This document shows positions 20,829 to 23,250 of a DNA stretch of 23,250 nucleotides, piece by piece (position 1 is the stretch's first letter; each line of letters opens with the position of its first letter). This stretch comes from Nonomuraea candida (GTDB lineage: Bacteria; Actinomycetota; Actinomycetes; Streptosporangiales; Streptosporangiaceae), in assembly GCF_000725485.1 (NCBI RefSeq), contig NZ_JOAG01000080.1, positions 1 to 23,250 on the forward strand. The letters are read 5' to 3'. Both the position numbers and the translations under genes were made by a program. The notes under the pieces are model-generated. The model was given only the letters and a program-made list of their open reading frames with translations. It was not told the DNA's origin and made no database searches.

Positions 20829-23084
20829 GTGGCGGAGTCGTTCGGCGCGTTGTTGCGGGGCATGCGGCACGCGGCCAGGCTGACGATCGAGGAGCTCTCG
20901 CACGCCTCCGGTGTCAGCGTCCGCGCCATCGGCGACATGGAGCGCGGCGCGAGCCGGGGGCCGCAGCGGCGTACCGTGCAGGCGCTGGCCGAGGCGCTGC
21001 GGCTGGACGAGGCGGGGCGGGCGGCGTTGTCGGAGGCGGCCAGGGCCGGGCGGCCGCGCCAGGAGGCGCACGCGCCGGGCGCGTGCGAGCTGCCCCGCGG
21101 GGTCGGCGACTTCACCGGCCGGGCACGGGAGCTCGGCCTGCTCCGTGAGCTGGCGGGCGAGGACGCCGTCGTGGCCGCCGTCTCGGGAACGGCCGGCATC
21201 GGCAAGACGGCGCTGGCGGTGCGGGCGGCCGGGCACCTGGCCGACCTGTTCCCCGACGGCTGCTTCTATCTGGACCTGCGCGGCATGGACGAGGTCCCGC
21301 TGGACCCGGGGACGGCGCTGTCGCGGCTGCTGAAGGCGCTCGGCGTGGCCGAGCGGCGCATCCCCGCCGACGAGGAGGAGCGCGCCGGCCGCTACCGGGC
21401 GCTGCTGCGCGAGCGGCGCTGCCTGGTCATCCTGGACAACGCGGCGCACGAGGCCCAGATCCGCCCGCTGCTGCCGTCCGGCGGGCCGGTGATGACGCTG
21501 GTGACCAGCCGGCGTCCGCTGGCCGGGCTGGAGGGCGTGCGCCAGATCCCGCTGGCGCACCTGGCCGCCGGCGAGTCGGCCGAGCTGCTGCGCGGAATCG
21601 TGGGGGCCGAGCGCGCACAGGAAGATCCCGGCGGGGTGGCGCGGGTGGCGAGCCTGTGCGGAAACCTGCCGCTGGCGCTGCGCATCGCCGGGAACCGGCT
21701 GCAGAGCAGGCCCGGCTGGACGGCCGGGCAGCTCGCCGCCCTGCTCAGCGACGAAGGGCGGCGGGTGGAGTCGCTGGCCGCCGGTGACCTGTCGGTGGCC
21801 GCGGCCTTCGCGCTGTCGTACCGGCAGCTGTCCCTGCCGGCGCGGCGCGGCTTCCGGCGGCTGGCGCTGGTCGCGGCGCCGGACTTCGGGGTGCCCGTGA
21901 CGGCGGTCCTGGCCGAACTGGATCCGGCCGGGGCCGAGGACGCCCTGGAGGAGCTGGTCGACCTCGGGCTGCTGCAGTCGCCCTACCCCGGCCGTTACCG
22001 CTTCCACGACCTCGTACGGCTGTTCGCCCGTTCCCGGCTGTCGGAGGAGGAGCCCGAGGCGGAGCGGCGGCGGGCGCGGGAACGCATGGACGCCTGGCTG
22101 CTGGAGACCGCCACGGTCGCCGGCCGCTGGTTCGAGCCGGACTACGGCGCGCCTCCGGCGGACTGGAGCTCGCTCGTCGTGCTGGACGGCCAGCCGCGGG
22201 CCCAGGAGTGGCTCATGGCGGAGGGCGAGGCGTGGCTCGCGGCCCTGCGGGAGGCGGCCCGCCTCGGCGGGCACGCCCGCGTGGTCGAGGTGGCCGAGGC
22301 GATGCACTGGTTCTCCGACCTGTGGATGCACTGGGGGCACTGGCCCGAGGTGTTCGGCCTGTCGGCCGCGGCCGCCCGGGCGATGGGCGACCGGGCGCAG
22401 GAGGCCGTGCACCTCAACTACCTGTCCTGGGCGCAGACCTACTGCCTGGCCCGTTACCAGGAGGCGGAGGAGACCGCCCTGCGCGCTCTGGAGCTGGCCC
22501 GCCAGGCGGGCGACGTGCGCCAGCAGGGCTGGGCCCTGACGTACGCGACGTGGGCCTTGTGGGGGCGCAAGGACCAGGAGAGCAGGGTGACCGCACTGGA
22601 ACACACGCGCCGGGCGGCCGAGTGCTTCCAGCGGGCCGGCGACGCCGACGGCCTGGCCCAGGCCCTGGTCGGCATCGGCAACTGCCTGCGCAGGCTCGGC
22701 CGCCTGGAGGAGGCGCTGGAGCACAGCCTCGCCATGGTCGAACGGCTGCGCGACCCCTCCTTCGGCGGCTCGCCGGCCATCGTCCGCCACGCCGTCGGCG
22801 CCGCGCTGGACGTGGTGGGCGAGTCCTACCTCGACCTGGGACGCTGGCAGGAGGCCGCCGACCACTACCGCCAGGCGCTGGCGGAGCTGCGCAGCCGCCC
22901 GATCGGCCGGGCGGTGGCGCTGTCGCTGACCCATCTGGGCCGGGCGCTGGTCAATCTGGAGCGGGCCGAGGAGGCCCGGGCGGCTTTCCGCGAGGCGGTC
23001 GAGCTGTACGAGACGGCCGACGACAGCGTGCGGGCGGCCCGGGTGCTCGGAGAGCTCGCCCGCCTCACCGATCCCCCCGGGTGA
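20829..23084 (+). CDS. XRE-NB-ARC-TPR STAND-type regulator, second paralogue (751 aa)
   Basis: GTG 20829 is chosen because GGGGGAG ends 3 nt upstream and the protein then starts MAESFGALLRGMR, aligning with MAEREFGSLLRELR of the first copy; ATG 20826 sits directly against the ribosome binding site. XRE HTH at ~1-60 (LTIEELSHASGVSVRAIGDM), Walker A GTAGIGKT at ~120-127, Walker B CLVILDN at ~198-204, a TLVTSRRPL sensor, and the CGNLPLALRIAGNRLQSRPG GxP region. A winged-helix-like segment follows (YRQLSLPARRGFRRLALVAA, FHDLVRLFARS), then ~320 residues of TPRs (LAQALVGIGNCLRRLGRLEE, SYLDLGRWQEAADHYRQALA, LGRALVNLERAEEARAAFRE). A nucleotide-driven transcriptional switch or defence sensor is likely; the ligand is unknown. 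It is convergent with the last gene, 9 bp away. Confidence 0.92.
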   Translation: MAESFGALLRGMRHAARLTIEELSHASGVSVRAIGDMERGASRGPQRRTVQALAEALRLDEAGRAALSEAARAGRPRQEAHAPGACELPRGVGDFTGRARELGLLRELAGEDAVVAAVSGTAGIGKTALAVRAAGHLADLFPDGCFYLDLRGMDEVPLDPGTALSRLLKALGVAERRIPADEEERAGRYRALLRERRCLVILDNAAHEAQIRPLLPSGGPVMTLVTSRRPLAGLEGVRQIPLAHLAAGESAELLRGIVGAERAQEDPGGVARVASLCGNLPLALRIAGNRLQSRPGWTAGQLAALLSDEGRRVESLAAGDLSVAAAFALSYRQLSLPARRGFRRLALVAAPDFGVPVTAVLAELDPAGAEDALEELVDLGLLQSPYPGRYRFHDLVRLFARSRLSEEEPEAERRRARERMDAWLLETATVAGRWFEPDYGAPPADWSSLVVLDGQPRAQEWLMAEGEAWLAALREAARLGGHARVVEVAEAMHWFSDLWMHWGHWPEVFGLSAAAARAMGDRAQEAVHLNYLSWAQTYCLARYQEAEETALRALELARQAGDVRQQGWALTYATWALWGRKDQESRVTALEHTRRAAECFQRAGDADGLAQALVGIGNCLRRLGRLEEALEHSLAMVERLRDPSFGGSPAIVRHAVGAALDVVGESYLDLGRWQEAADHYRQALAELRSRPIGRAVALSLTHLGRALVNLERAEEARAAFREAVELYETADDSVRAARVLGELARLTDPPG

Positions 23085-23093
23085 GGGGCTCGG

Positions 23094-23250
23094 CTAGCTC
23101 TGGTGCAGGGCCCGGCGCAGCGTGGCGGTGGCCAGCTCGATCGCCGAAGCGGCGGCCTGCGTCTCGCGCAGGGTGTTGAGCATGACGAAGTCGTGGATGA
23201 TGCCCTGGTAGCGGACGGCGGTGACCGGCACCCCCGCCTGCCGCAGCTTG
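23094..23250 (-). CDS. alpha/beta hydrolase (HSL/acetyl esterase-like), C-terminal part
   Basis: The last 51 codons of a gene entering from the right edge: KLRQAGVPVTAVRYQGIIHD, FVMLNTLRETQAAASAIELA, TATLRRALHQS, stop TAG. The pattern L(R)xAGVPVTxxRYxGxxHDF is the C-terminal catalytic histidine segment (His in IIHDF) of hormone-sensitive-lipase-type esterases. The oxyanion and Ser motifs lie outside the window. The hydrolase at the left edge seems to be of the same subfamily, but the two visible parts do not overlap, so their similarity cannot be measured here. Confidence 0.8.
   Translation of the reverse strand, partial: KLRQAGVPVTAVRYQGIIHDFVMLNTLRETQAAASAIELATATLRRALHQS

Noticed and set aside
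19746..22934. Continuation of the truncated AAA regulator's minus-strand frame to 22934, as if one 1538-aa protein
   Set aside because: Only the part below about 19740 has regulator homology. The rest is antisense of the SgcJ-like and STAND genes, with low-complexity Arg/Pro/Gly/Gln composition.
1..23250. Insertion sequence or prophage
   Set aside because: No transposase, integrase or terminal inverted repeats are visible; the rearrangements show only joints and short direct repeats.

Overview
The window is about 72-75% GC by eye, with strong G/C at third codon positions, GTG starts, G-rich ribosome binding sites and long open antisense frames. Together with the families present (XRE-NB-ARC-TPR regulators, a large LuxR/LAL regulator, DUF5753, DUF5937-ArsR, DUF6463, SgcJ/EcaC), this points to a filamentous actinomycete, possibly Streptosporangiaceae-like. 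The taxon is inferred; no rRNA or core marker gene is present. No tRNA, rRNA, CRISPR array or transposase was seen.

Layout. 1-4392: N-terminal part of an alpha/beta hydrolase (-), an AraC regulator (-) with a candidate helically phased operator before the hydrolase, and a 751-aa XRE/NB-ARC/TPR STAND protein (-). A repeat-rich divergent region follows, holding a scrap of an MHS-type transporter gene. 4393-7083: large LuxR-family ATPase regulator (+). 7084-7900: decayed XRE-DUF5753 regulator and two tiny ORFs. 7564-10160: MFS exporter (-) divergent from a DUF5937-ArsR regulator (+), with an operator over the ribosome binding site. 10271-11773: strong terminator, SDR oxidoreductase (-) and divergent MarR regulator (+). 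11886-14919: three-gene minus-strand operon of ankyrin protein, MoxR-type AAA+ ATPase, and VWA protein with a zinc-peptidase-like N-terminus. The ankyrin gene carries a 7 x 14-bp minisatellite and a frameshift. 15022-17839: cyclase-family hydrolase (-), GNAT acetyltransferase (+), TetR (-) and divergent DUF6463 membrane protein (+) around a 39-bp dyad. 17965-20770: a 104-aa orphan, a 5'-truncated AAA/LuxR-type regulator, an SgcJ/EcaC-like protein and a 5'-truncated HxlR-SCP2 regulator. 20829-23250: a second 751-aa XRE/NB-ARC/TPR protein (+) and the C-terminus of a second alpha/beta hydrolase (-).

Two themes stand out. First, the window is a series of compact regulator/target pairs (AraC-hydrolase, ArsR-MFS, MarR-SDR, TetR-DUF6463), most with a readable operator. 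Second, there is much gene decay (MHS scrap, DUF5753 relic, MFS with lost stop, truncated AAA regulator, truncated HxlR, frameshifted ankyrin gene) plus short tandem duplications. This suggests a plastic accessory region such as a chromosome arm. The most system-like unit is the ankyrin-MoxR-VWA operon, whose first gene carries a repeat that keeps frame only at 1, 4, 7... copies.
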